DNA of 64,000 nucleotides from Pomacea canaliculata (lineage: Eukaryota; Mollusca; Gastropoda; Architaenioglossa; Ampullariidae), in contig NC_037597.1 in NCBI RefSeq assembly GCF_003073045.1, positions 24,938,158 through 25,002,157 on the forward strand. Direction: 5' to 3'. Of this stretch, positions 1-19,093 are shown piece after piece. The translations under genes and the position numbers were made by a program. Numbering within the stretch: position 1 is the first letter of the stretch; each line of letters opens with the position of its first letter. The notes beneath the pieces are model-generated. The model worked only from the letters and a program-made list of their open reading frames with translations. It was not told where the DNA came from and did no database searches.

Positions 1-28
1 ATAGATGTAAATACTTCATTTTGCTTAC

Positions 29-6753
<6,725 letters not shown>

Positions 6754-8120
6754 TCTATACAATATTCGATGAGGATGTTTACCAGCACGAGGCCTGCATG
6801 CAGGACGAATGTGAAGTATCAGGTCAGGTCAAAGATTACGACCTTGCCAGCAAACAATTTGATTGGTCGGTCAGTCACGCCCCTATCGGGTCAAGTAGCG
6901 GTCACTAACACTGTATATAGCTTTCATGAAAACCGAGGGATGAAAAAATATATATATACAAAGGAATGTGAAAATATCAATCTGTTTGAAATATAAGAGT
7001 GAATGATGGTGTTGCTAGCCCTTGTGTTTGTTCGCTGTGTGTAAGGATTACTGTCGATTCCATTTTTGTAGTTTTCGGGCATTTCACGAGAAATGGGCCT
7101 CACCGATTCTAATAATAATAACAACAACAACACTTAATATTCCTATATAATTTTGAATAAGTTCCCTAAGTGCAAGAGCTTCAAGGTGATGCTTTACTAA
7201 AATTCATTATTGTAAGTCAGTAAAACCCTAAAACATTACCCAGTCGATTCTTCCAGGTTTTCTGGCTGTGCCAAAGGCTGAGTGCATGTCATCTCACTGA
7301 TGCTGATTTTAATTCACGCAGACAACATACAAAACGATTGACACTTCCTTTTTTTCATTTTATACTTTGGTTAACCCATCATTTATTAGTTTGAATATAC
7401 AAAAATATGTTAAACGAACCTGATTTTATCTAAATGCACAGCAAGATGAAATACAGTTTCCCCACTGTTTCCAGCTTCAAGACTTAATCTGCCAAAGAAA
7501 TTCTTCCCTCATTTTTTACAAAACTTCATAGTCCTAAATTGTGGAGACATGACAACTCACAAAAAAGAAACTGGTTAAGTGCATCAAAAGTAACAGTAGT
7601 GAATGGTAGTAATAACAACATATATAGTGGAGACCTAGCTGTAAATCACTGAAACATTCTCAAAGAAATATTTGAAAAATGCTAATTAATATATCAACAC
7701 ATCAAACACATATCCACAAACAGACGAGCATGACAGTAAAAAGTGCATGTGAGGTCAGAAAACGTGACTAACAATTCAATCCGGACTAGAAATGAGCTGA
7801 TAAGATAAAGTAAAACAGCGAGGTACTTCAGTTAAGACATTTTGCTCGGTCAGAAGGTTTATTTTAGAGTCGACCTCTGAATAATTTACATAATTTACAT
7901 TTATAAAGGACATTTTCGGGTCTCATAAACACTGCAACAGGCATTGGTCTCGTTAACTTTTTCTTCTCTTCATCTGTTATGATGTTCTGCATTTTGTCGT
8001 ATATCGCCAGAACTAATGAAACATTGAGGTTTTTGTTACATTTTATGATACCACGTATTGCATGACGATTACATACCTATGGAGGCATTCCTATACATAT
8101 GTACACACTATACACAAATA
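6754..8120. other. Intergenic DNA upstream of KMO-A
   Basis: No gene recognised. On the KMO-A strand an inverted CCAAT box (ATTGG at about 6860) lies roughly 110 bases upstream of its ATG. A copy of the dispersed AGCGC-type repeat starts at about 7107. Confidence 0.4.
7105..7200 (+). repeat. Dispersed AGCGC-type repeat, degenerate copy
   Basis: An AAT/AAC run followed by a TATTCCTATATAATTTTG block and later CAAGGTGATGCTTTAC, which parallels the CTCAATGCGCTTTAC block of the better copy at 10479. Boundaries are approximate. Confidence 0.4.
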
Positions 8121-8130
8121 GCATAATAAT

Positions 8131-8141
8131 AATCAAGATTT
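8131..8141 (+). repeat. Left target-site duplication of the LINE
   Basis: AATCAAGATTT, identical to 9695-9705. The LINE-derived sequence starts at the next base. Confidence 0.85.
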
Positions 8142-8879
8142 CTTGTAGAGTGCTGCTACCATCTGGATCAGTCCCTCCTCTATGTTGAATGATCTCATGA
8201 CCTGCCAGAGTCCATCGTGCCAGACACGATCAAAAGCTTTTTTGAAGTCGATGAAGTTATGGTATAGTTGACGTTGATGCTCCAGGTGTTTTTCTATCAT
8301 AACACGGCAGTTAAAAATCTGTTCTACCGTGCTTCTTCCAGCCCTGAAGCCAGCCTGTTCTTCTGCCAGCAGTTCCTCCGCAATAGGTTTTAAGCGGTTG
8401 AGGATGATTCTGAGCATTACTTTGCTTGGGTGACTTATCAGACTGATGGTTCTGTAGTTCTGGCACTGCCGCAGGTTCCCTTTCTTAGGGAGTGGGATGA
8501 TGATAGACTGAGCCCATTCTTTTGGCCATTTCTTTTCTTCCCATATCTTTTGACACAGTGTGGTGAAGGCCTTGGTTGTTGCATCTCCTCCATGCTTCAG
8601 CAGCTCAGCAGGTACGTTGTCCACACCAGGTGACTTTCCTCCCTTCAGACTGTGCATAGCTTCTCTCACCTCATCAGTGAGGACTGGCAGGTCTTCAGCC
8701 TCTCTTGTCCCAGTCTGGTGATGCTGGAGAATGCTGGTGTCTGGCTCGATCTTGTAGTTGTACAAGTCTTGGCAATATTCAGTCCAACGACTTAGTACAG
8801 CAGCGTTTTCCGTAAGGAGCTGTCCGGCGCTGTCTTCGATGACTGTGGCTGGTCGCTGTGACCCCTGTGCAACCTCCGC
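8142..8879 (-). pseudogene. LINE reverse transcriptase, N-terminal part (inverted)
   Basis: Open on the minus strand from the inversion joint. It contains the typical RT start (a region like SLKGGKSPGVDNVPAELLK), then IIPLPKKG, NYRTISLISHPSKVMLRI, EEQAGFRAGRSTVEQIF and FKKAFDRVWHDGLW, which are RT motifs 1 to 3 including the first Asp-containing block (D in DFKKAFD). It stops at Tyr-Lys where the element meets the target duplication. There is no start codon or promoter of its own, so it is a remnant. Confidence 0.9.
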
Positions 8880-9680
8880 TTTGCAGATGACATTGACCTC
8901 ATGGCAGGCAGTAACAACGAACTTCAGGATTTGACGGACAGACTCTCCAGGCGAGCGGGGGCCTATGGCATGGAAATAAGCTCAGAAAAAAGCAAAGTAA
9001 TGATTATTTCCACCACCGACAGCAGCAGCAACATCGTCATGAACGGCCAGAAACTGGAGGAGGTCAACAGCTTCAAGTATTTGGGTGCCACCCTGACTAG
9101 AGATGGTTGTTGTACAGCAGAGATCCGTATCAGGATTGGTATGGCAACATCCGCAATGTCCAGGCTGGATAGGATCTGGCGAAGCAACTCAATCAGCTTC
9201 AGTACCAAGCACAGGCTGTACAAGTCCCTCGTAGTGTCAATCCTACTCTACGGCTGCGAGACTTGGACGCTGCTTGCCGCAACGGAAAAGAAGCTCCAGG
9301 CCTTTGAGAACAAGTGCTTGAGAAGGCTGCTCCGCATCTCGTACCGCGAACACAAGACCAACGCATACGTACGGAGCACCGTAACCTCCCTCGTGGGCCC
9401 ACATGAGCCCCTTCTGGCAACAGTGAAGCGGCGCAAGCTCGCCTGGTTCGGTCACGTCACCCGCCACAACACCCTGTCCAAGACGATCCTACAAGGAACC
9501 CTCGAAGGGAGCCGTCGTCGTGGTCGTCCGAGGAAAAGCTGGGTCACCAACATTAAAGAATGGACCGAACGCGAGATGCCAGACCTGCTCTCATCTGCTC
9601 AAGACAGGACCGGGTGGAAAATTCTGTCTGTTGCTGCTGCCGGACGGTCCCCCCTACGCCCAGACCGGGCATGGGACTGA
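8880..9680 (+). pseudogene. LINE reverse transcriptase, C-terminal part
   Basis: Open on the plus strand from the inversion joint to TGA at 9678-9680. It begins with the catalytic FADD box at 8880-8891, followed by EISSEKSKVM and FKYLGATLTRDG, then the thumb and connection region with YGCETWTL, a CLRRLLRISYREH stretch, WFGHVTRH, and GRPRKSWVTNIKEWT near the end. The downstream (CTGAC)n tail marks the 3' end of the element. Confidence 0.9.
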
Positions 9681-9694
9681 CCTGACCTGACCTG

Positions 9695-9705
9695 AATCAA
9701 GATTT
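9695..9705 (+). repeat. Right target-site duplication of the LINE
   Basis: AATCAAGATTT, identical to 8131-8141, directly after the tandem tail of the LINE. Confidence 0.85.
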
Positions 9706-9790
9706 ATAAAGCGCCTTTCCAAAGATTTGCTCAGAATATTTTACATAAATCATACATAGACTAAATCCTCAGAAACCACGCACCCATCTT
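9706..9790 (+). repeat. Dispersed AGCGC-type repeat, right half of a split copy
   Basis: Joining 8121-8141 to the sequence after 9705 gives an ATA-repeat run leading into GATTTATAAAGCGCCTTTCC, the typical start of this dispersed repeat. The LINE therefore landed inside an older copy. The right end is not defined. Confidence 0.55.
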
Positions 9791-10469
9791 TGCATGTTAC
9801 AGATTGGCTCACTTCTACAACATGCACTCACTCACACTCAAAGTAAATTACAGAATCACGTGATGCACGCTCAGGGTCAGGACAGGGTCACAGTGAAGTC
9901 ATCATTCGGAAAAGATGTGCTTTAGGTTTGGACAGAGAATCAGAGTGACAGTATTCGTACGAATATTTAGACATGATAATATAGTTTTAGGAGACTGCTC
10001 TGTTAGTCTCAGAGAGACTCAGAATAAGTTCAGACAAAGACTTGCAGTCTGTGGTTCGTGCATGTCAATGGGTCCATGTACAGTTGAGCACCAGTGGACC
10101 ACTTCCACAGAATGTTAGCAGGTGTAGAGGGCAGGTCCCACCATGTCAGGCAGTCGGCTAGAGAGTCCAGAGGGCCACACAAGTCCAGTCAGGACAGTGA
10201 AGCTGGCTGTGGTGACCAAGGTCCGTAATACCTACAATGTACATCGTGGTTTGTACACTTTTTTGTATCCTTTACCAGTTTTGTCATCAATAAACAATTC
10301 CTTCCCTCCATGTGTCAAATAATGGGTATGTAGGAGCACTTTCTTGTCCTGTTAACTAAACCACAGATTTTACAGTTCAATGTTATCCCCAAACTTCTAC
10401 TATTTGGTTCGTACCTCTGTAATACTATAAAAGTGAGGACAGACAGTTAAGTGATGTAGAAAAATGCGT

Positions 10470-10476
10470 TCATTTT

Positions 10477-10507
<31 letters not shown>

Positions 10508-10640
10508 AACAACAATAAGAAGAAGATTTTATTGCATATTTTCCCGCTTAACAGCAGGCTCAATGCGCTTTACAAACACAAAACAAAGTAAAATACACAA
10601 ACATACAAACAAACGCAAACTGAACGCTACATACAAACAG
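10470..10640 (+). repeat. Dispersed AGCGC-type repeat
   Basis: A CAA/AAT triplet run leads into AAGAAGATTTTATTGCATAT, followed by GCTCAATGCGCTTTACA and an A-rich tail. This triplet run plus AGCGC-like body is shared with the copies near 7107, 8121 and 20470. It lies just downstream of the KMO-B 3' end side, between exons 13 and 14. Confidence 0.55.
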
Positions 10641-12479
10641 AAGTAAATTAAAACATGTAAAAATACAACAATCAAAAGCACAAAAGGAAGACCTTGCAGT
10701 CAAGACCAGGTGGAGGAGGGATTAGTTTGAATATTTGAAGTTGTGCATGTTTCTTATTATTCTTAGTATGCACATAAGTGAAGTATAGAACTAACAGAAA
10801 AATCTGCTGTCATATCTTGTGGACTTGCTTGCTAACTGTTGTTAACATGGTCCTGCAGGTTTGTCCATCACGTGACTACGTAACCCGTTGACACCTTTAG
10901 CGGAATGGTTTGTGACTAAGATTGTGATTGACAGTTTTACGGACACATAAAAAGTGAATGAGCAGGTATGAGTAGAGGACAAAGTTACTATAGTTTCTCT
11001 CCCCACCTCTCTCTCTATATATATATTCACTGACCTTGTCCTGCCAGGCACGGTGAGCCACACACTCATGATAGCGCGTGCGTGTGAAAGTCACCTGCAA
11101 AAAGCATCCACTGTATGAGCTCAGTCACTTCATTGTCTAGTTTAGACATTTTTTTCTTCCTCGTTGTAAGGGAAGGTGTAGTTGGTGTTTTACGTCGAAC
11201 ACCACTCGTAGAAAAAAAAATCAGGGAGAGTACATAAATATTGTAATATGAACGATCACCTTTTACACTTTTTATTCTGACAGAAAATTTCACTTCACTT
11301 ACCATAGTATACAGAGGAATCCAGGTGTTTGGAAACAAAGTGTTCAAGATTCTGTCAAGCATCTTCCGCAACCGAAATGACTTTGTGTTGACATAGGCAC
11401 TCAACTGAGGGCAAACAGTGCTGAATACATTAACTGCATTAATCTAGGGTTTAGTAGTGCTGAATACATCAACTGCATTAATTTGGACGAACTAATAGTC
11501 TACTATCTTTTTCATGCGTGAATATTTATCATTACCTAGTGGTGCAGTATACATAAGTTTCATTTTTTTAAATTACATTTTATAAATGGAAAGTAATATT
11601 AGCTGTAAAAGTTTTTCCAAGAAGCTATAAAGAAGATGATGAAAAAGAAAAAGGCGAAGTAGTTAAGTTTCATGACAACCAAAACCTCAAAGTACAACAT
11701 CTGTTAATATAATCATTATCAAAAAGTGCATTACTGATATAAATCGAAAACATAGTAAAAGAAAGTAATTGTGGTTGCTCAAATCGAAACTCATCTACTA
11801 CTGAATTTATTAATGTGAAAGTTTCTCACAGGAAGATCAAAACATTAATCAGATTGATTTTGATGTATTTTGGTGAAAGTCGTGAGTTATGTCCCATATA
11901 AGACTATGGTTTTGATAACAACAACCTACACTGTCACTATAAATACACACTGACTGAGGACGAAAAATGAGAATTATGACTATATCAGTAGTGATGACAA
12001 TTCTTGCATGTGGATGTAACAAATCCTCAGAGAAACCAAACCTTTCCTAATTAATGTGAATACTAAACAGTGACTCACCTCTGTGTAGTTGTACATGGCA
12101 AGGTCGCAAATGGCTTTGGCATCTGGATTTCTGTACTTTGTGTATTCAGGCAGGGCTTGTGCTGTCAAAATAAATATAATAATAATAAACATAGACAAGA
12201 TTTCAGGAGTGTACTTGCACCTTATGGCCTTAATGCGAGTACGCGACAACGAAACAATTCTTCGAGTAGAGTCCAGCCTGTTTCAGGCTAAAAGAAATTC
12301 TGGTTGAAAGGTCTAAATGAAAACAACAAAATAAAGTCTCAATAAGCACAATCAATCCTTATTAAATATAACCGTACGTTATAACAACCACAATCAAATA
12401 ATTAGGGATGTTCTGTGGAATTTAGAAAATGCGCCACCCAAAAATAAAGAAATATAAAAGTTGTCCTCACAGAAATCAT

Positions 12480-12483
12480 CTTG
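12480..12483 (-). other. Frameshift site 3 in KMO-B exon 10
   Basis: The copy A codons for Tyr-Gly-Asp correspond in copy B to TAC, AA and GAT, one base short (exon 57 versus 58 bases). Together with the other two lesions the net change is minus three, so exons 11-14 are back in the original frame relative to exon 1. Confidence 0.82.
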
Positions 12484-12615
12484 TACTTGTCAAGAATGTC
12501 AGACAGCACCAGACAGTCTTCAAATCCCTGAAATCAGATCACAACTAGTTTGGGTTAAAAGATGAACTTAGAGCAAATCCAAACACGCAAACTTGTGGAC
12601 TGGTATCGGTTAGAT

Positions 12616-12655
12616 ACAACAACAACAACAACAACAACACACACACACACACACA
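12616..12655 (+). repeat. (CAA)n(CA)n compound microsatellite
   Basis: A CAA run passes directly into a CA run, in the intron between KMO-B exons 9 and 10. Confidence 0.9.
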
Positions 12656-12958
12656 ACAGATAGGTGAAAGGTTTTTCTTTCCAGGGCCTCTTCAGAACTT
12701 CAGCCTAGTGGAGTTTTAATTTTGAAGATTAGTTTACTCATTTGTTTGTGTCTATTCATAACAGTCTACTAATGCACATACGGAAGGCAGAATCGGTGGA
12801 TTCGAAAGGACAGCACTGTTAATAAACAGAATAACAAGTTAACCGAGAAATGTTGAGCTACTGATGTTCTTTGCTGCTAATGGCTATTCACTCCTAGAGT
12901 GTTAGCATAAGCTACACCGCATAGTAAAATGTAAGAACAAAAAAAAACTTTTTAACTA

Positions 12959-13111
<153 letters not shown>

Positions 13112-13739
13112 TCAATGTTTTAAATTACTCACACACAAAAATCATGTCTTTCCTAGAAAGAGGAAGTGGAAATTACACAGAGCAAGAAACAGTAGCATGA
13201 TAAAGCAATGGACCCTGCAAACAATTACCAAAACAAAACTATAATATGTATAATAACTATAACAGGTTTGTCAACCTGACTTCAAAATAAAGTATTCATT
13301 ACATATATGGAGTTTATATATTTCCTTTTTGTTATAGTATTCTTTTCTTCATAAACCACAAGATTATTTAAATTAGGAATTTTTGTTGTGAACATATTTG
13401 TGTGCATCAACCTTCTTGGCAGAAAGAAACAATGTCTAAACGTTTGGTTTTGAAATAACTTCTATTCTGGGAAGTTAAAATGATGGGATAAAATGTAAGA
13501 CAACTGTTTGGTTTGCACCTTGACAGAAACCATCGAGAAGGGTTTCATTGTAGTGAAGGTCCTCTTCAAATTTTCCCTGTCGCAAAGAATGGAAAGAATG
13601 GAAAATCAAGTTCAATTTTAACAGTCACATGTTGAGTAGACTCGTACAATCATTTGTGGAGAGCAGCATCCCGCAGCCGCTAAAACTGTGAAGTATTGCT
13701 CTTCTAACTTTCTAGAAATTTGAAAGTTGTTGTCAAACA

Positions 13740-13905
13740 ATTAAGTCTTATGACTACATTGCTTGTATAGGCGGAGTCTGTACCCATTACCAACAGCTAG
13801 GTCAAACTAGGTGAGGGGAGAGTCCACTGCACCACCTGGGATTTGAACCATACTCTCCAGATTTAGCTCTTGACTAACCCCTCTCCCGCGCTGAGCATTA
13901 ATTTT
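13740..13905 (-). mobile_element. tRNA-derived SINE-like repeat in a KMO-B intron
   Basis: The reverse strand reads as a tRNA-like head: an A-box-like GAGAGGGGTTAGTC, then a perfect B-box-like GGTTCAAATCCC (plus strand 13838-13849). Downstream comes a body containing GACCTAGCTGT, then an AATGGGTAC block and GACTCC. The body is shared with the copy at 60835-61040. It is too diverged and too long after the B box to be a functional tRNA gene. Confidence 0.55.
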
Positions 13906-13990
13906 TTTACTAAAAGAATGTCTTCGATGAACCGTACTCACTCTCCTAGCAAAGGCAGAGAATCTGGAAAGTTCCTGCGGAAAAATGTCA

Positions 13991-14218
<228 letters not shown>

Positions 14219-14324
14219 TCAGCGTACTCTTCATTACTACTGTCTGTTACCTGTGTCTTTTCTGTCTTTCTCTTCCTTCATGTCCTACTAAGCGCATACT
14301 ACATAAGCTTAATTCTGCGCTTTA

Positions 14325-14603
<279 letters not shown>

Positions 14604-16776
14604 TTATAACAAAGAAATTATTTTGCAACTGGTGAATATATTGAGGTAACACATTACCTTAAAAAGATTTTAATTAAATAACTATATCCCAATATTTATT
14701 TTTCAAGGGATACAAAACAACAATAAAGACAACTTTGATACTATTTACAAAGTTATATCTCTATTCAGTTAATTATCTCTCTCCTTTTACTTCTCCCACC
14801 CACCCCACATCCCCATTCATCCACACAAGTGGAGAGAACTCGCAATTTTTACAAGCATAAACACCCATAACAAAAGCCTAGTCAAATAAGTTATTATGTC
14901 TTACTTGACAAGCACAATCTCTCCAGTTTCAAATTTACATTTGTGAAGTTTGTGGCGGAAGTAGGTGGTCACGTTTGAGTGCTTCTCTACTGCTGTACAA
15001 ACATAAGTATACCCAGTGAATGTTTTACGAACACACTATAGCAATGTAAACCTACAATCAGTAAGGACATGTTTTACTAAGTACTACTTGGGTCACCCTT
15101 TAAAATGACATCCAAGTGTCTATTTTGTGTTTGTTAAATTCTTCCCAAATCAGTAAGTACCCTACGGATTCCTATTATTCTGTGAACAATAACAGATCAC
15201 TCAACAGATAAATTTCTGGACAGTTCCTATAAAAAATAAACAATTCATATGTGTATTCATTATCATTTCTTCATACTGTAGCAGATGGTATGACTACAGA
15301 AATCACCATAGTAACCACTTCAAATCCAGCTCTCCGTTTCTGATTGGATACACATTGACCAATGACCGGGGAGCACACAGATTCGACTTTTTACCCTCTT
15401 CTCACCTTTCCCTACCCGTAAGATGAACTGTCAAGTTTGTGACCCGGGTTTGACCGGGTTGTTGAGCAGTGATAGAATGAATGTGCATGAATGACATCGG
15501 TTTGTTGTCAGAATGCGTGTGAATGACAAACAGATTCTGTCGCTAGGAGAGGAGGAGGCTAAAGAGCAGCATGAGTGAAGAACCCGGAGAAGTGTAATGA
15601 GTTCAGAGGAAACCCGTTACAGTGATTTTGGAATTCTATGAACAGATCAGGTATTTTGTGTTGAAAAATGAAACAACACGTGACTGTTTACATCGTGTGG
15701 GTGTGACACGAGTAGATTGGGTTTTACCCGACTTCAGGTGAGTTGTTTATGCAGTCAAAAGCGGTAAACATAGTAAAGCTTTCTGTTACTGGCTATTCCA
15801 GGAGCACCCCATCCTGTTGATAAATGCATTATAACTATGAGAGAGGGTAAAGGTCAAGAGACCCAGAGAGACTCCTTTGTCAGCCGGCGAAAACAATTGT
15901 ACTACATTCACACTGTTACAGCTTCTTGAGGGGTGAATTAGTGCAATGCCTCAAAGTTTTCTACTGAAACCTTTTTTTTTTCTAATGTGTCCATCTTGAT
16001 ACTGAGTCGCCAGTAAATGTGATCAGACACCCAGGCAAATGTCGTGATGAAAGTAATACCGAGTCACATCAGCTAATTGGGAGGTAGTTAGCAGCATTGT
16101 ACACTACCTTTCTTTAGAAATGACCTGGTATTGCAGCTCACCCTACCTGTCTGATGCAGACGACAGCATGGCGATAGCTCAGGATGAACTGTACTGAATA
16201 TTACCTCTAGTCTTTCCCTCCTTCCTTCAATACTAGTCCTATATGGATTCCCGGTCTACAGCCCGGCCTCAATTGAGCAAAGTTATATTTTTTCCAAATG
16301 TATTAGCAGATTTTCCATCCAGTTCCACCTGTTCCCTGTGTCTGGATATCATGAGCCTCCAGTAGAGGTTGCTATGGTGATGCGATGACGTGCATAAGAA
16401 CCGCTAGAAGATGAGCTTCTTATCAGAACAAGTGGATGGTATTCAAGAAATGGAGAGCAATCCTGGTTCTCGTACTCAAAGACACAACTCCCACACATGT
16501 CCCTCAAATACAAATCCCTCCTACACCTTTCACTTATTCTCTTGTAGCATGCTGTTCAGTAGAATAGAAAGGAAAAATTGTCATTTTGAAAGTAAAATGT
16601 GTTTTATATCAATACATACTCAATATCATAACAGTACTTCTTCTCCAGCCTCACCGTTGTATCATTTGTTATTCTAGTCGAAAAACTGAAATTTGATCTC
16701 ACTAGTGAGAAAAGGCGAAAATTTGCTTTCTTCGTAAACTCAGTGTTCAATCGGCAATGGACAACTGGAATTGATG

Positions 16777-16825
16777 TGATCTGTGATCTCCATGTAGTCA
16801 TGTTTCTAGGAAGTATGCTCAAAGA
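16777..16825 (-). pseudogene. Possible relic of KMO exon 6 inside KMO-B intron 4
   Basis: A stretch here resembles the part of KMO exon 6 that encodes the YMELT strand: about 18 of 20 bases match copy A around the Tyr-Met-Glu codons, and a second patch corresponds to the preceding Glu-Tyr-Ile-Pro segment. It contains an in-frame stop and has no splice sites. It lies out of order, next to exon 4. It may be a remnant of an earlier partial duplication, or chance similarity. Confidence 0.3.
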
Positions 16826-17708
16826 AACTAATTTTTACAACCAAAAAAGTATTTTATTGCTTAAATACATTTCAACTGAAATTTCACTAACCATTCAACA
16901 GCAGTACATTGAGCTGGTGTCTGTCCACTGAAAGGATATGCTGCAAAAAAAAAAAATGTTGACCATTTTACTAAATTTGTATTTACTTTACATTAATTAC
17001 TTTAACTGTGTGACAATTAGGTAAACGTTTTTTTTTTAAAAAAAATCAGAACTTTAACGATAATTTTTAACTTTTGTGCTTACACCTTTCATTCCTTTTC
17101 GGCCCAATACTACCAACATTTAAGGGATATAATAAAAATTACCTATATACTCTCGAGTTAAAATTTTATGTCGAAATAGTGTTTGTAAATCCGACAACTA
17201 TGAACAAAACAAGAACAAAGTAAAACAGTTAAAACTGAATAAATTCCTTTAAATTAATGTTAAATTCATAACATGCACTTCTGGGTAAGCAACAAACTGA
17301 GGTCAAACTATTATTATATTTTAATTATATAATTATCACAAATTATATTTGTTTTTTACAGTTCACAATCTTCACCTAGAACTCCTTGTACACAGAGTTT
17401 TGGGAATATTGCTTCCTGCTAAGCATTCAGTAATAAATCAACTCTTTTACAAAAAGTTAACTTTTTTCATTAGATATAAGGTCATTGGGGTTATGGATCA
17501 TGGTACTCTACGGAGAACAGCAGAACTCCAGTAAAAACCTTCATAACAAATTCTACATCTAGTGTGGTGTGTGTTGGTACCAAGGTTGTATCCACTAATC
17601 ACAAACCTGATCCCCTTTGCCATAAGGGATGGGTCTCCGTCTGCCATCCAGATCGTGGACCATGCGACCATAGACTTCAACTCCGTGCTCGACGATGGCC
17701 TCGTCCAG

Positions 17709-17711
17709 ACC
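17709..17711 (-). other. Frameshift site 1 in KMO-B exon 3
   Basis: Copy A has a complete Gly codon between GTG and Leu at the matching place; copy B shows only two bases, so exon 3 is 187 instead of 188 bases. Loss of one G from a short G run would explain it. The reading frame downstream meets TGA in exon 4. Confidence 0.85.
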
Positions 17712-18695
17712 ACACGCTTCAACGCCTCTCGACCTCTTTGAGACAGGGTCATCTTGATGCTACGGCCATGCTCCACCGCTTGTGTTCGTATATCTTTTGA
17801 AAACAAATAAAATGTAATTTCTTCAGGTCATCTCAGGCTGTCTCAAGGTGCATCAACAATCATTTGCTGTTGAAGTAATATGCTGAACAGAAATGCCTGT
17901 ACATACTTATGTTGAATGTTATGGGAATATTTTTATTAAGTACACGTTTGTGAATGTGTCATTATGGAATAACTTTCTCACTCATGCCAACTAAAAATAA
18001 TGACTGCCAACTTCAGTGGCTAGCATACAAAAGTGCAAGAGTTTTACCTTAGTACAAATAACATTACAAACATCTCTAAGGGGCGATGACTGATACTCCC
18101 CAAGGAGGATAATTGTCGGCAACAAGACTATCATCCTTTGCTTAGATTAGCTGAGGAACAGGAAGCTGATGCTAATCTGCTCTTCAAGTTCTAATTAGTT
18201 CTACAATACACTAAACATTCACCTGGCCTCATTTCAAAGAGTTTCACCTTGTAGCCTCTGTTCGCCATGAAGCAGGTGAGGAGACAACCCACCTGCACAA
18301 AGAGACATGCTCATTGATGGTTCTTCTGTCATTTGGAAATCTAAAACATTACCCAGTACTTACTGTGGGTTTTTGGTGTCTAGGCAAAGAGAAGCAAAAC
18401 ATCGTATTGAATGTTTTATTACTATATAAAAATGTCCCATTCTAATCACCAGCCCATATTCATTGCGAGTCTCATTAAATTTTCATGAATTTTAACGATG
18501 CTGAATGTTGTGATCATGCGCAAAGAATTGTTTTTGTCATAACTGCTTGATATGAGCGAGAACTGACTTCAAACTGAAGAAACTTAGTATTGTCTGGAAC
18601 TTGTTGACACCGGATGGCCAACTTACAAACACGAGAACCAACATGGAGATCACAACGACACTACGAGCGGACGGCTTGCTCCGAGTGTTGGTGCA

Positions 18696-18747
18696 GTGAT
18701 GATGATGTGATGTTGATGTGATGTTGATGTGATGATGATGTGATGAT
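18696..18747 (+). repeat. GATGTGATGTT-type tandem repeat
   Basis: Alternating GATGAT and GTTGAT blocks with a period of about 11 bases, in the first intron of KMO-B. Confidence 0.8.
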
Positions 18748-19030
18748 AAAAGCCAAGCAAAAGTGGTCAGGATTACATTATGTATGACATTTTTATTCAC
18801 CTAGCCTTTGAATATTCCACAAAAGCTACATAAAGCTCGCTTCTTCTTTCACCATGTAGGCCATTTTGTATGAGACATTAATTTCGAAATACAATCTCTG
18901 GTCGAGTAACTCTTTGAAACCTGTATTCTCAAAAATTAACTTGCTTTATCTGTTCAATTACACAAAAATTTATTGAAATTGATTATGTTTATTGTGCTTT
19001 AAAACGATCTTTTACCACAGTATTCCGGCT

Positions 19031-19031
<1 letters not shown>

Positions 19032-19093
<62 letters not shown>
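19032..19093 (+). repeat. (GTT)n microsatellite
   Basis: About 20 uninterrupted GTT units, in the first intron of KMO-B. Confidence 0.95.

Larger units (their letters stand above)
8142..9694. mobile_element. 5'-inverted, truncated LINE retrotransposon copy
   Basis: Two halves of one reverse transcriptase lie back to back. Bases 8142-8879 encode the N-terminal part on the minus strand and 8880-9694 the C-terminal part on the plus strand, ending in a short CTGAC-type tandem tail. The element is flanked by a perfect 11-bp duplication, AATCAAGATTT. The segment that should join Ala-Leu-Tyr-Lys at the outer edge of the inverted part to the FADD box, probably 50-65 codons judging from related elements, is absent. 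This is the arrangement twin priming produces. No endonuclease domain is present. The protein resembles invertebrate I/Jockey-group elements (perhaps Nimb-like), but the clade is a guess. The copy is dead. Confidence 0.9.

Noticed and set aside
8142-9680. Two separate RT genes on opposite strands
   Set aside because: The two parts are complementary halves of one RT, flanked by a single target duplication pair.
12079-12307. Plus-strand open frames across KMO-B exon 11
   Set aside because: They are antisense shadows of the KMO exon on the minus strand.
13838-13849. Possible tRNA gene from a perfect B box
   Set aside because: No foldable cloverleaf around it, and the flanking body is shared with another dispersed copy; it is a SINE.
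18696-18747. Possible CRISPR-like array
   Set aside because: Units are contiguous with no unique spacers; it is a simple tandem repeat.
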